Shown here in pieces: positions 13,481-25,267 of a stretch of DNA of 60,000 nt. The notes beneath the pieces were generated by a model. The model did no database searches. It was not told the DNA's origin and saw nothing but the letters and a program-made list of their open reading frames with translations. Each line of letters starts with the position of its first letter. Positions within the stretch are counted from its first letter, which is position 1. The position numbers were made by a program, and so were the translations under genes. The stretch is from Polytrichum commune. Its lineage: Eukaryota > Streptophyta > Polytrichopsida > Polytrichales > Polytrichaceae. The stretch spans positions 7,752,001-7,812,000 of the forward strand of contig OX485809.1 of the NCBI GenBank assembly GCA_950295325.1, given 5' to 3'.

Positions 13481-13540
13481 CCCATCGCATTCCACCCATG
13501 CGAATGGTTAGCTTCCAATACCGTGGACCTTCAAGGGATA

Positions 13541-13875
13541 ACATTACCCAACCCAATACTCTTAACTCCGGCGCGGAGTTCGATGCGGCTCCGGGGAGGT
13601 TCGGATGCCAGCTCCGGTGGGTTGGGGCAAAAATTGCCCCCTATTTTTTTGATTGGGTGGGGCCTTACTTGATCTCATAAGGGGCCTCCTAGAGTAATTT
13701 GGGGCCGTAGAACCCAAATTTAGCAAAAAAAAAACCAAAAAAAGTCATCAAGGGGCCAAAATGGGGAGGGCCAGAAAAATGGACCCACCGGAGCTGGCAT
13801 CCGAACCTCCCCGGAGCCGCATCGGAGCCGCATCGAACTCCGCACCGGAGTTAAGAGTATTGGGTTGGGTAATGT
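13541..13875. mobile_element. fold-back MITE with long inverted repeats
   Basis: Both ends begin ACATTACCCAACCCAATACT when read inward, and the match continues for about 80-95 bp through AACTCCGG(C/T)GCGGAGTTCGATGCG to GATGCCAGCTCCGGTGG. The right arm holds an extra tandem copy of GGAGCCGCATC. TA lies directly outside both ends (13,539-13,540 and 13,876-13,877), consistent with a 2-bp TA target duplication (Tc1/mariner type). That assignment is tentative because the ends do not match the usual Stowaway terminus. The centre is AT-rich and non-coding. Frames on the two strands share peptides only because of the inverted repeat. Confidence 0.82.
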
Positions 13876-14039
13876 TAGGGACCTTGAAGCTCATAGGTAG
13901 GTGACCAACCCTCCTACATATGCATTCAAGACTCTCTTCTTGATTGGTAGCCAATGTTTAGATGTGGACTTCCATCCGTGGAAGTCGATCCAACCTTTAG
14001 TTGATCATCACGTTGCCGAAGCAACATTAAAACAACCCA

Positions 14040-14760
14040 AATCATAATAGGCAACTATGCCCCCACGTTGGGCTAACGTGCATGGAGGTTGTGCCGTTCA
14101 ACCTCGGGAGGGTTCGGTCGGCCATGTCACCTCACTCATATAAGCCTCTAAGACTTTGGGCAGGGCCCCTACCCGACCGTCAAGTAACCTTTTGTCTCTC
14201 TCCTAAGGGTTGGGGCCAAATACGCATTTACCCTGAGCTGCTAGGGCTAGAAGCCTCCAGTAGCTTCAGTCCATCATAACTTCTTCCTATGATCTCTAAT
14301 GCTATTTAGCAACCACTTTATCGGCATCTAATCTTTGTATATATGCTGATAGACCTCTCACTTGCCCCATTCAAGCAAGTATTGAGGATGTTATGGCTGT
14401 TCAAACCTAGGCAACCCGGACGCCACTCCCAGGTCACTGATGTTCTTAGGCATCGCCCCATTCAAATTGCCATATCTCCTAGCTCACACCTTCAACTGAG
14501 GTGTTCTTGAGCATTATAAAATCCGGACGCCATAAGCAACTCATAGCTCATGGCCTTACCCTCGTGACTCCTAGTCTCTGTGGGTGGGAGGTGTTCTCAA
14601 TGCGCGGGGCCCGCACCCACACTAGGATCACTTGAGCCCTCTCACCTATGGCGCCACAAGTTATGGGTGTTACTTCAGGGTCCCCCTTGTTCCCAAGATA
14701 TTTCGGGCAATTCTTATGAAGAGGCGCGCAACATGAAATGTTGTGGGATTTTTTTTTGGA
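14040..14760. repeat. LTR-like GC-richer repeat, related to about 30,430-30,640
   Basis: GC-richer than its surroundings and without ORFs of note. The segment near 14,680-14,730 (GGGTCCCCCTTGTTCCCAAG, then GGGCAATTCTTATGAAGAGG) parallels 30,522-30,570 (GGGGTCCCCTTGGGCCCATG, then GGGCACTCCTCATGAGAGAG). This suggests two diverged copies of one dispersed repeat, possibly an LTR. Confidence 0.4.
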
Positions 14761-14929
14761 GAAGATACGTGTTGGCGTTCCTCAACAACCATTGGATTTT
14801 GTAAAAGCGTTGAACATGTGGGACCTGGTTGGATGCTTAAAACCTGACAACCTCCACCGTTACCCTCAACTGCTTTTTGCAATCGGTTTTGGTTTTGTTA
14901 CAACCTTAGTTCTCGATTGTTAAGCTCTC

Positions 14930-16930
14930 GTTTTTTTCAAAGCATATTTTAGGGTTTCTTTCACGCATATTGATGGTATAGGGTGGCCACTTTCTTTGTA
15001 ATGTTTTCCGCATGTATTTGATTTAGGGTTTAGTTTTTATGGTTCATCTCTTCTTTGTTGGTTTTGTAATTATGAGTTAGTTTTGGGAATTTTGGGTCTG
15101 GTCTTGCAAAGTATGAATTTAGGGTTACAATTTGGCATGAAAAAGAAGAAGATCAAGATGTATACACTCACTAATGAAGGAACATCTTCAAAGTGCATTG
15201 GAATTATGAAAAGGGAGGATGAAGAATCCTTTGTTGACCTAAGAATGCGCCTAGAAGAAAAATAAAATAAAAGTTTAAATTCCAATATTGAGATCAAATG
15301 AGTGTTGTAGAGTGACTACCAATTTTTAATCACTTAATGATTTTAAAAATAAGGTTTTCATGATCCATACCCACTACGAGGAGGTTGAAGATTTGGCATG
15401 TAAACGACAACATCTCAGAGGTGAGTAGCATTTCATGAACATAATCAAGAGTAATGAAGTTGACGACATATATAGTGCCACAACCTCCCATTGTTGAGAC
15501 TGGTGGATAAGATGAAATTATAGGATTAGTAGTTCAAGTCAATAATGTCTACTGCCGTCACGAATTATATTAACTGAGGTTATGAGAATGTACATGGAGG
15601 AAGAGGTTAATTTTTTGTATTAAAGTTTTTTGTATTTGAATGCAACTTTGTTTTTTTTGGAGTAAGTAGTTGTGCAAAATTTCATGTGTTGTCACAATTG
15701 ATTGTATTTTGTGTTTTGTTCTATCGATGTCTACAACTTGTCTATTTAAGCTTGTACATTTTGTTATCTTCATGTTTATTGGTGATTCTTTTACTAGTAT
15801 CCAAGTGCTACTGGTTGTGTTTTCAATGGTACTTTAGATGATTTAGGATTGATATTACTAATTGCAACCAAATGAATGATAATTTGAATGGTATGGAATG
15901 TTTGTTGCTCACATAGTTGGTTTCACAATGCTATAATATTTCGTCCACTATTTGGTACTTGTACGAGTTAAAAATATTTAATATGACAAAAATTAACCTA
16001 TCCAAAATAAATGAAAAATAAATATAGGGTGCTAAAAAATACATCAAAGTAGCTTTTTGATCTACAAATAGGGAGGGAAAAAATGTTGAGAGGTGCATAA
16101 ATATCCCCCCATTAAAAATCCCACTATCGCATGTGGCTACAAAATGTAAGGGGGTGTGATCACCCCGAGTTCAGATCATATATTTTGAAATAACAAATAT
16201 ATGTAGGGATCTCATTTCACAATTATGAAGGATTCTATCATTTCTAGTCAAAAATAATAATTAATATTACAAAATCATTTTAAGTAATGATTAAAGATAT
16301 AAATTTTGGTCATGTTTAAGAAATGAGATGGTATATGGATATGTAAGTTTACTTATCTTATTTGAAAAATTCTCCAAATAATATCTTGATTGATCCAACT
16401 TGTGGTATTTAATGTAAGTATTTCACGCAATCCAATATTGCATTGAACTTAGAGAATGTTTTTTGTTGTTAAAATTAGTTAGAATCTATGAGCCTTGTCC
16501 AGGTCTCCCACCAATGGGAGCCTTTGGTCCTAGCTAGTGTCTCTTTTTCTACTAGTGTGTTGACAACTTAAGGATAGAGAAAACAGGTGTCTCCGAAAAG
16601 TAGGTCTTACCTGAAGGCACTACCACATACAAACTGTTCCCCATCACCGATATGGAACCCCCCCATACTTCACTCCCAAAACTGGGACACAATTGACAAT
16701 TCTTATTAAAAAAACACCATTCGTGTCAAAAAACCACTTAAAAATACCCATCCATAATCCATTTGGTGGCACTTTAAGACCTCAACCTTTCCTCCTAATC
16801 ATCTCTCATTTCACACCTCGTAGATCTAAAATGTCAAGATCCCTTGTCATGTCCCCAAAGTTGACTTGGGCAAGCGAATTTGTATTTGGCATCTGGAACC
16901 TAGTGTTTGTAGAAGGTGTGTGTAGTGTCC
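14930..16930. other. no gene seen
   Basis: AT-rich sequence. A 60-codon plus frame at 15,083-15,265 (Lys-rich, GMKKKKIKMYTLTNEGTSSK) is paired with an antisense frame of similar length. I see no splice partner and no domain, so it is not called. Confidence 0.4.
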
Positions 16931-16939
16931 TCGCCACAT

Positions 16940-17180
16940 TAGATTTGGCACCAGTGATCGGGGAGATTGTTTGGGCATAATCGGTTGAGATCCATGTGTT
17001 TGCAAGTCCAACCGGTCACATGTTGTCATCCTCCGGATTTCCGTTAATAAATTGGGGTATATTCTATAACTTCCTCCACAATGATCGGTAATTTGCCTGC
17101 TGTCTTGAACTTCAACCGGTTATTTCTCAAACTCAATCGGTTCATCTGTAACTAACTGCCGGTTCTCCCCGATCATCGTT
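16940..17180. repeat. dispersed repeat E, copy 1
   Basis: Closely parallels 31,240-31,455. Shared runs include 'GGGCATAAT(C/A)GGT', 'ATTGGG(G)TATATTCTA', 'CTTCAACC(G/T)GTTATTTCTCAA' and 'CGGTTCATCTGTAACTA'. The motif AACCGGT recurs inside. The second copy lies just upstream of the FNBP4-like gene. Confidence 0.75.
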
Positions 17181-17199
17181 TGGCACATGAGCTCAAAGG

Positions 17200-18150
17200 C
17201 CCTGCATTATAGTAGTCGCCGCACAATTTGTAGATCTCATGTGCCAGGTCCTTACAGTGTTTCCACTACTCTCCGTTTGCAATTCATGCAGTGCGCAGTT
17301 TTAACCCTCAAAACACAGGGTTTCTCATTCTCCTCGAAGCAGATTGTTGCCGTACTGCAATGGAAACTCTGGATCCATGCTAGTTGATCTTGTTTTCCTC
17401 TATGTTCAAGTACCTCATGCATGTGTAAGGTCCTGGGAAGATCGGGGCCATCGATGCCGGTGGACCTAGCTAGAATCTGCATGCAGTCCGGGCTGCAACT
17501 CGTGGGATCAGGTGCGTTTTTCCAGGTGTGGATTTAGTGTAGCTTGATGAGGGCTGTGGAGTACGGAAATATAAACCAGGGATTGGTATGTTTTGGTTTT
17601 GGTTTGTGGTCACACCAGGAAGCCAAGTGATGTATGATTCTCTGAGAAAGGGATCGAAGTTGTGGCAAGTATTATATTTACTGGGGCTCTTGATTTTTGT
17701 GTGATCAACAATAGGACGTCTGATCTAGGTCAGAGTATGTTCCTCTGAACTTTCTGGATTATGCAATTAGCATATATTCCTGTCGGATTATGTTAATCTC
17801 GGTGTTGGGTTTGTCGATATCTGATGTATATATCCCGAGACCTCTCTCCCGCACTCCTTGCAGCCTTGTTTTGTTGTTGGATCTGAGATGAGTCTTCAAG
17901 GAACCTTGGAATTTCTGCCCAGGATCTGTGCCAGATGTTGTTGCTCATTCTCAACTCAATCATCATTCATGTGGTATGTGCCTTAGCTTTGCCTGAAGGG
18001 CTAATTTGGTTTGGAAGTGGCCAGGACTCGTGTGTATGTCTTTCTTTCGATTGCTGCGAAGCTTTTCTGGGGGACATAGTGTGCACATATTGCTCCCTAT
18101 TCATATGTGGCTAGGTTTTTCTCTAAAGGGCTAGGAAATTAGTTTGCTTG
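17200..18150. other. no gene seen
   Basis: Mixed-composition spacer. Frames of 66 and 76 codons on opposite strands overlap here and have no recognisable content. Confidence 0.4.
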
Positions 18151-18164
18151 TATTTAATGGATGG

Positions 18165-19010
18165 ACTAATGCGTTCATCCAGTTACTTTGGACAGACTTT
18201 GTCAGACATGTCTCAGAACGTTCTAGAGTAGAAGGTTCTCGGTGTAACGAGGAACTGCTGGATTACATTCTGGAAACATTACAGGGAATGATCATCTAAG
18301 CAAATGCAGTGTATCAGAGAGAAGCATGTGAGAAGCATGAGTTCTAGATATGGCAATCCATAGAATAGGCCCAGGGAGTGCACTATTCATTAAAACCAAG
18401 CATCACGTGCGTGCATGCCCCTTATTAAAATACCCCTGTATACATTTTATTTTTGCTAAAATCAAGCAATATACTTACAAATCTCATTGCTTCAAAATAC
18501 ATTTCCATACGTACACAAGGGTCCAAAAAAAAATACAGAAATTGTATATAACATGTGTACAAATGTTTGGAAATGCAAAAATATGGCCCTATTATATGTA
18601 TAATATCAAATCATGGATTTTTAGTTATAAAGTCGTTACTTAGTGGATGAAAACACACATGATTCTTGGTCCAGGTCTGACTTGAACGCGTAAACGCGTA
18701 AACGCGTAAATGCGTACTTTACATATATTTTACTATAGCCTCATGTATATCTACTTCTTGCTTAATAGCAATATGTCTCTTGTATGTACATTTTGTACAT
18801 GCTTGTTTTAAATAATACCCCTTTTGTGCACCCACGTGTATAAATACAGTACTTGAACAGTGCATTCCCTGGAAGAATAGGCAAGATCCACCATGCGTAG
18901 GAATTATTGTAAACAATATTCTGTAAGGTGCTAAATACATAGGGAATAAAATTTCATTTCGGTTGCAGAGTTAATAACACAGATACTTGTGTAAATTGAT
19001 CATACTCGCA
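18165..19010. repeat. LTR-like repeat, first copy, interrupted
   Basis: Pieces at 18,165-18,360 and 18,870-19,010 match 19,300-19,634 in order: 'GTTCATCCAGTTAC', 'GTTCTAGATATGGCA', then 'CCACCATGCGTAGGAA', 'TTCTGTAAGGTG', 'GTTGCAGAGTTAAT' and 'CACAGATACTTGTGTA'. About 500 bp between them (18,361-18,869) are absent from the second copy. They look like an insertion and include a short tandem ACGCGTAA run near 18,690. Confidence 0.6.
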
Positions 19011-19299
19011 TTAGTATTGTATGTTTGGGTTCTTCATGAGGCTTAGGCTTAGGGTGGATAGTTGTCCATAGCGACATGTGGAAGTAAGTTCTGTGTTGGG
19101 ATTCACACAGATCCAAGCAAGCTTGTGAAGGTCAAGCTCCACATAGATCCATAGTGACGTTAATGGATACGTGACATATTTTCCTGTAATCATATTAGTA
19201 ATGCAATTTTTGTTCAAAGTTGTAATATTTGTAGCATGACGGAGAAGTTTATACTTTGAAATGAAGCAATCGATGCGGGTTGCAGTTTGAGTGGGAGTA

Positions 19300-19634
19300 A
19301 TGGATGTATACGTTCATCCAGTTACATCCAGACAACAGACTCTGTAATGAAAGACGAAGAACTCTCCAGAGACGAAACTTCTAGATGAATGTCTAGTAGA
19401 AATGCTTTTTATACAGATATAGGAGTACAGTAGTTTATATGAGTAGAATGCAATGTATCGGAGAAGTAGACAGTTCTAGATATGGCAGTTGCATAAGCTA
19501 GCTAGATCCCACCAGGCGTAGGAACATAGTATTGTTCTGTAAGGTGTTTTTATATACAGGAAATAAAATTTACATTCCAGTTGCAGAGTTAATCACACAG
19601 ATACTTGTGTACATAGATCAAACTTGCTTCAGGT
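19300..19634 (+). repeat. LTR-like repeat, second copy, upstream of the Copia gag
   Basis: The segment ends ...CTTGCTTCA and is followed by GGTTATGGGCCCACTACC, which has the place and look of a primer-binding site next to a Copia LTR ending in CA. The gag start codon follows about 60 bp later. Together with 18,165-19,010 it suggests repeated or nested LTRs. The outer LTR boundary is not resolved. Confidence 0.55.
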
Positions 19635-19694
19635 TATGGGCCCACTACCATAGGATTAATTCTACAATTCTATGCTTAAATATGATGCGCTCCA

Positions 19695-20276
19695 ATGGAT
19701 AAGCGAGACGTCGAGCCCCCCGAGATTTTTGATGGAGAAAAGTTTCCCGTCTGGCAATTTCATATGGAAATCTGCTTCGGAGACACAGGTACTATGCCGA
19801 TTGTCAACGGCACCCTTCCAAAGCCACCAGAGACCGCTACCGAAGAAGAGAAACTCGCCTAGGAAAAAACAGACTCACGAGCAAAAAGGATGATAAGTTC
19901 TTCAGTATCTCTTCCGGTTCTTGAAAACTTAGTCAATTGTACTACTGCTGCATGCATGTGGGCAACACTTTGTTCATTCTACCAACAGAAGTCTAGCGAG
20001 AATATTTACCTACTTCAGAGTACTTTCTTCAATTACAAGATGCATGCAGGCGATTCCATCAATACACATGTAAATAAGATAATGAGTATGGGGAACTTAC
20101 TCAAAGAAATGGGAGAACCATTTATTGAGAAAATGTTGATCACCAAAATTATTTGTAGTCTTCCAACCAGCTACAACAACATCATACCAACATGGGCAAA
20201 TCTTCCTACTACTGAGCAAACTATTGCTAATCTCAAGGTTAGGCTACTTCAGTTGGAGAATCTCCTGGCGCTCCAG
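19695..20276 (+). pseudogene. Copia-type gag remnant with one nonsense codon
   Basis: From the ATG at 19,695 the frame reads MDKRDVEPPEIFDGEKFPVW, typical of the start of Copia gag (substrate-like Trp motif), and runs to KLA before TAG at 19,859-19,861. In the same frame it continues through NCTTAACMWATLCSFYQQKS, YLLQSTFFNYKM and EMGEPFIEKMLITKIICSLP (UBN2-type gag core) to about 20,276. The TAG sits where related gags have Trp, so a single TGG-to-TAG change is likely. Downstream, protease and polymerase are replaced by a minisatellite, so the element is truncated. The protein would have formed the retroelement capsid. It is unrelated in orientation to the minus-strand Copia remnant at 22.4-24.7 kb. 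Confidence 0.8.
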
Positions 20277-20277
20277 C

Positions 20278-20465
20278 AGCTAATGCCCAGCTCCCAGCTC
20301 TGTGGGACAGCAACTAATGCCCAACTCCCAGCTATGTGGGACAGCAGCTAATGCCCAGCTCCCAGCTCTGTGTAACAGTAGCTAATGCCCAACTCCCAGC
20401 TCTATGTAACAACAGCTAATGCCCAGCTCCCAGCTCTGTGGGACAACAGCTAATGCCCAGCTTCG
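20278..20465. repeat. 34-bp minisatellite at the broken end of gag
   Basis: The unit begins TAATGCCCAGCTCCCAGCTC and recurs exactly every 34 bp (20,281, 20,315, 20,349, 20,383, 20,417, 20,451). Since 34 is not a multiple of three, it destroys the gag reading frame. Confidence 0.92.
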
Positions 20466-20708
20466 AGTTCTGCTATTACATCTCTAACCAACCACCCCTA
20501 GCTAATTAATCTAACCAAGACTTACTAATCCTAATGAACTACTAGCTAGTTCCTACCTTCATCAACTATCCTTCTAACTAATCCTAATAAACTACCAACT
20601 AGTTCTTGTCTTAATCAACTATCTTTCCAAGTTCCTCCCTAATCAAAATTATTTTCTACCACACTACAACACACACTCACACACACACACCCTCACACAC
20701 TCACCCTT
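20466..20708. repeat. 53-bp duplication and CA-rich tract
   Basis: TAATCCTAAT...CATCAACTATC at 20,526 is repeated at 20,579 with a few changes (53-bp period). A (CA)n-rich stretch follows at about 20,665-20,705. Confidence 0.65.
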
Positions 20709-20709
20709 C

Positions 20710-21154
20710 TAAGAGGGAGAGGGAGAGAATGAGAGAGAATGATTATGAAGAAGAGAGAGGAAAAGGTAAAGCGAGGGAACTTAAGGAGAAGAGAGGATAA
20801 GGGAGGAAGAGGAAAGATAAGGCATCCAATCACAACCCCTTAACCTTCTCCCCCTTAGGAGGACTTCATCCCGCTAACCCTTCAACTCCTAAACCAACAA
20901 GGACACGTTCTAATTCAAACAATTAACATCAAAGGCACTTCCCATTGCCCCCTCAAACACTACTCCGCTAATCAAAACACTCCCTAATGTCACTAAGCTT
21001 TTATTTCACCACACAAAATGGCTTAAGGCCTACACATAAATCCACACCACTTCTCACTCTTTTTATACTTTTGATTGTTTCAAGAACACTCCAATTGCAA
21101 CTCCAATTAAATTCTAAACATAAAACAAATATGAGCACTCATTTTGGGCTCATA
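20710..21154. repeat. dispersed repeat A, copy 1
   Basis: A GA-rich start (GAGAGGGAGAGAATGAGAG) is followed by TAAGGAGAAG, 'GGCATCCAATCACAACCCCT', CACTAAGCTT and 'ACAAAATGGCTTAAGGCCTA', ending at CATTTTGGGCTCATA. A close copy lies at 54,801-55,254 in the same orientation and a more diverged inverted copy at about 53,226-53,640. No coding content. Three copies, one ending in TGAGCCCAAAATG when read in reverse, suggest a solo LTR or MITE-like family. Confidence 0.85.
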
Positions 21155-21428
21155 CAAGGTAATATCGGGGAAAGAGGCACTATTAGGGTTTTGAAATGAT
21201 TCGTTCAGCTCAAAGTAACAAGGATCATTTTCCCCTCTTATCCCTAGGTTTTTGTTTTCTCTTTTTGTCGGGCGCCGAAGGTTTTTGTTTTCTCTTCTCG
21301 CATAGCTTGATTCTTTTGCCGACAACTGCTTTACTTTTCCTTCTTTCACCTGTTGCTTCCAGCGCTTTTCAACGTCCCTGCGGTTACTACTGCCGTGGGA
21401 ATCACCGAGAGTCCTGATATTGTCATGG

Positions 21429-22046
21429 CCTCATTCTAAAATTCCCTCTCTATCAAATGCAAAGTCAACTGTGGCTTATGTAATGGTAGGGGAGTCTAGA
21501 ATTTTTAAAAGTACACTTATTAGTCAATTGAATGACAATCCTTCTTTGTGTAAAGATCGGTGGACTTGAATTAGAGTTGGCATATTATATATGAAGCCTA
21601 AACTCCTGAGTGTTGGAAACCATGACACTTTGTTAAAGCTTGGTTGTGACTGTGTTGTGTGTTTTTTGAACACACCTGAAGCTAAAACTGTGAAAAAACA
21701 AGGTAGGCCAAAAAACTCTACTCGAGTTAAGGTTTGGTTTGTTGGGAGAGTTTATAGGATGCAGAGGAAGTTTGGTAATCGTGGGGTGGAGTATAGGGAT
21801 CCAATTGACTTGATGGACCGTCCATCAAACGTGGAGATTGGTTTAGGTTGGTATCAAAAAGGGGCTAACAACAAGTGGACATATGATCTTACTAATCATT
21901 TGATGGTAGACTTAGAGACAATAATTGCATTGGCTATAATGACATATATTGGTGAATCAAATGTTTATGAGTTACATCCGGGAGATGAAAAAGTTTTCAA
22001 CGACTTTGCTGATGAAAGCCAGGATATTTTGTTATACATATTATAG
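21429..22046 (+). pseudogene. unrecognised protein, frame broken by one TGA
   Basis: An open frame of 151 codons from ATG 21,591 extends upstream in the same frame to about 21,429, except for one TGA in the context DRWT-stop-IRVGILYM. Joined, it would be about 205 codons. Visible features are a basic segment KKQGRPKNSTRVK and an aromatic stretch VWFVGRVYRMQRKFG, then YRDPIDLMDRPSN, GWYQKGANNKWTYDLTNH and an acidic C-terminus. The composition looks like real protein rather than chance. I cannot name the family and see no catalytic motif. Its position between transposon remnants suggests a mobile-element or captured gene, but a decayed host gene is also possible. Confidence 0.45.
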
Positions 22047-22369
22047 GGGTTGATTATTGTTCAAAAATATATTTGTATACTCATGTTAATGACTATATAT
22101 GAATGGATGTTTTTTGTGTATACATATTGTTATTTGTATATTTATTGTTGCAATTGTATGTGTATTACTTCATTTCACAAAAAATAACTTGTATATAGGG
22201 GGTTTTTAGAGTATGCAGTGAACGCACGTGATTCTAGGTTTTAATGAAAGGTGCACCCCCTGAGGTATGTTTTCGGCTAGCGTTTGGAGATGAAGAAATT
22301 TCTTAATTTTTGTATTAGCTAGAGATGTACAATGATCAAAATTCATTGTAAGGGTCTCGAGTGCTTTAA

Positions 22370-24665
22370 ACTCAAGTTGGGGAGAAAGACTTATGGTGGC
22401 AGTTTCAAAAAAACAGTTTCAATGAATCTGCAGTTTGCAAATCTAGCTTTGAGAATGATATCAATTTCAGAGATAAAATATCTAATAATACATGGTGAGT
22501 AAAATCCTAAGTATATACCTTGCTATCAGTAAATACCGATAGTATTTCGAATGAGTTCGGCTACATGTATCTAGATTTGGTAGCTGAATATACGAAGGTG
22601 TGATATATTTGGCGGTCAACCCGATATTAGTTCAGATGGGGTGTGTGTGTTTAGAAAAGTGGGTCATAATTGAAGGAGAGATGCGACATTGTGGAGGACA
22701 AATTTGCATGAAGGCTTCGGCTAGGCCATTTAAGAATGTTCATATAGGCCAGAGTAGGTTAACATGATCCCGGTAGCTATATAGTAGTCCTCGAAGGTGT
22801 GTGATCTAAATTCCATAGCGTTGTCCATTTCGAGGTATTTGATTGGGTAATATGGGAAGTGGTTTCTATATCGGATTAGAATGACTAAGAGTTTCGGAAA
22901 AGCCAAATTTTTTGTAATAAGAAGTAATGTTTCAAAATGACTACCTGATGCGTCCACAATAACAACAAATATATTTGAATTGTCCCGAAGGAGGATTAAT
23001 GGATTTATATATATCACCGTGCAATCGGTAAAGGGAAGGGGGTAGTTCTATGGGCAGTTGCCACATAGACAGTCTTTTGATCATTTTACCCTGAATACAA
23101 GTTTTACAATCCGTGGCCTTTGTAACATCTATACTACTAAGATTATGGCTAGTAAGCAAGGATAGCATCTGTCTTAGGATGGTAGTGCCGGGATGGCCAA
23201 ACATTCAGTACCAAAGGTCAGATTTGGCCGAGGCATTCAAAAATATGATTTTGCTATTTGGCAAGCATCCATCAGGCGGGTTGTGTAGCATCGTGAGACT
23301 CCAACCCTGATGTGCCCGTATCATGGAAATTCCACCATGGTAGGCCTGGCTAACCTTAGGTTGCGAATATCTTCGTCATTTCCCTTGGAAATGCAGCTGT
23401 ATAGGGTATGTTCTTCTTTGACATTCTTTGTTTCAAGAATGCAGTTGTGTAGGGTATGACCCTCTTCACGATTTCATCATAGATAGTGACAATTTAGGAA
23501 ACTACCATTTTTTCGTTTGGCGAAATTTTAATCACTTATAATAATCTCATATAGGCCATTAGCTCTTGCCTTGGAAGTGATAAGGCATTGTTGGCCTTGC
23601 TAGAGCTCTATTATTTTTGCACATTTTTTTATTGTTGTATAAATGTGTATATTATTTGCTCTTAGGTCTTTGTAGCTGATAAGGATACGTGGTATAGAAG
23701 GAGCGTATATTGTTTGTTCGCATATGAGGGGAAATACCTTGGGCAATATAAATATTGTCCGGCCCTCACGAAACCTTACATTTTGTTTTCTAGCAAATGC
23801 TATGTTAGCTCCTGTCGGACCTACATAACTGATTGTCATGTAGTTTTCCGTGTCCATTTCAGAAATAGATGGAGTTTTTAAAGTATGAGTCTCTCTCTAT
23901 CTACTTCTTAAAGTTTGTAGTTCTTTATACATTTGTATAAGGTAGGGTGGTGCTCTACATGCTTTAGCAAAATGGCCATTGGGGCCGCATTTATGACATA
24001 CACATTTATGTGAATGAAATTGATGAGGTTTATGGGACGTCTTCCAAAGAGCGTACCTTGGCTTAAAGGGCTATCTTCGTTTGAAATTGCGGGGAGGTCA
24101 CTTTGGTGCCTTGGATGCTTGAGTTTCAGAAACTGTAGCATGAATTTCACGAACAGGGCGTATCTTGGCATTTCTAGCAACAGGAGGTGTGACAACAATT
24201 GCAAATGTTTCTTACATTTCATATTACGATAATCTTGAAAATGAATAGCAATAGCAAGGGGAAATGTGGAGAGAGTCTTATCGATTAGTTCAGCATCTGT
24301 AATGCGATTTTCATACAATCGAAGTTGGGCAGTTATTTGGTGTAGCTCAAAATTGAATGAGAGGATATCTAGAAAGTTCAGCACTTGTAGGTTGATTCAA
24401 TTATTTCATGCTTATAGAAGAATATTGTCTGCTCATGGTAGAATCTAGATTGTAGGTGGTTCAAGAGTTCTACTGGAAACTCAATATGTATATATTACTG
24501 GCCGAGAAAGGTGTCCAGATGTTGGCATAGAAGCACGAGAGCATGTCATTTGAGAACATGTGACAATTCGGTAGCGGTTTTAAGATCGAGAGCTCGGTCA
24601 AGCTCTTCGGCAACAAGGTAGGTCTAAGCATCATTATTCTATTCCAAGAAGTTGTTGTCATCTGG
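22370..24665 (-). pseudogene. degenerate Copia polyprotein (gag, protease, integrase)
   Basis: Read on the minus strand, the order of an LTR/Copia element is clear despite many frameshifts and stops. Gag starts at about 24,665 (NFLEWNNDA..., LDLKTATELSH). A zinc knuckle follows at about 23,950-24,000 with CHKCGPNGHFAKAC (CX2CX4HX4C intact). A protease-like region lies at 23,600-23,857 and a GAG-pre-integrase segment with GHPGTT and CKTCIQGKM at 22,941-23,204. The integrase core (YLEMDNAMEF, then NGLAEAF) runs through about 22,690. The post-integrase segment (HPSELISG, PPNISHLRIF) continues to about 22,370, where the sequence ends before the reverse transcriptase. No intact LTR was seen. The Harbinger element starts about 100 bp beyond its gag end. 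Confidence 0.8.
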
Positions 24666-24765
24666 TGCTAATGCTTCGAGACTCAAAGGTTGAAGCTTAA
24701 ATTCTAATTTGGGTTTTTTTTACTGTGACCATTCAAACAGGAAGGTGTTTCATGTCATATACTGA

Positions 24766-24807
24766 GGGCCGAACCACACGGCCGGCAGGCATGCCAGACC
24801 GTGGGCT
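24766..24807. repeat. left terminal inverted repeat of the Harbinger element
   Basis: Pairs with 28,368-28,409. The first 29 positions align without gaps with about seven differences. The right arm holds a GCCT tandem run that may have expanded after insertion. Confidence 0.7.
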
Positions 24808-25267
24808 TTGATTGGCCTAGAGAGGCCGATCGCTACCAGATGAGAGGCTGGAACTCAACCGGCCACCTGACGTGGCCTAGCAGACTTGCCCCCAACAGTT
24901 CCAGGGGCCGAACCCTGGAACTCCGCGTTGAGGGGGCCATGTCACTGCTTTTTGCCGCCACGTAGGCCAGCTCGCCCTCGTCGCCCTCGTCGCCCCCTTC
25001 TCTGCTCGCCGACGCCCAGACTTCCTGCTCGCCGTCGTCCTCCTCTGTTCGCCCTAGCAGCACTTGAGTGTTGTGGAACGCCACTTCACGTCGTCGCCCC
25101 AACTGCTCCTGTCAGGTAAGTGCACCTAAACTCGCCCTCTCACGTTGTTGTTGATTTTTGTTTTGTTTTTGTTTTGTTTTTGTTTTTGGTTTATCGCTTC
25201 ATTTGTGTTTTGGTCACCTCCCATTCACACTCAAATTCAATTTGATGCAAAGCAGCTCGTGATCTCC

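Noticed and set aside
13498-13954. two ORFs on opposite strands sharing the peptide NITQPNTLNSGAEFDAAP
   Set aside because: The shared peptide comes from the inverted repeat of the MITE, not from conserved coding.
25145-25267. longer N-terminus for the Harbinger Myb-like protein (ORF opens at 25,145)
   Set aside because: The upstream part is a T-rich low-complexity stretch giving a Phe/Leu run. The ATG at 25,268 has better context and gives a normal length.
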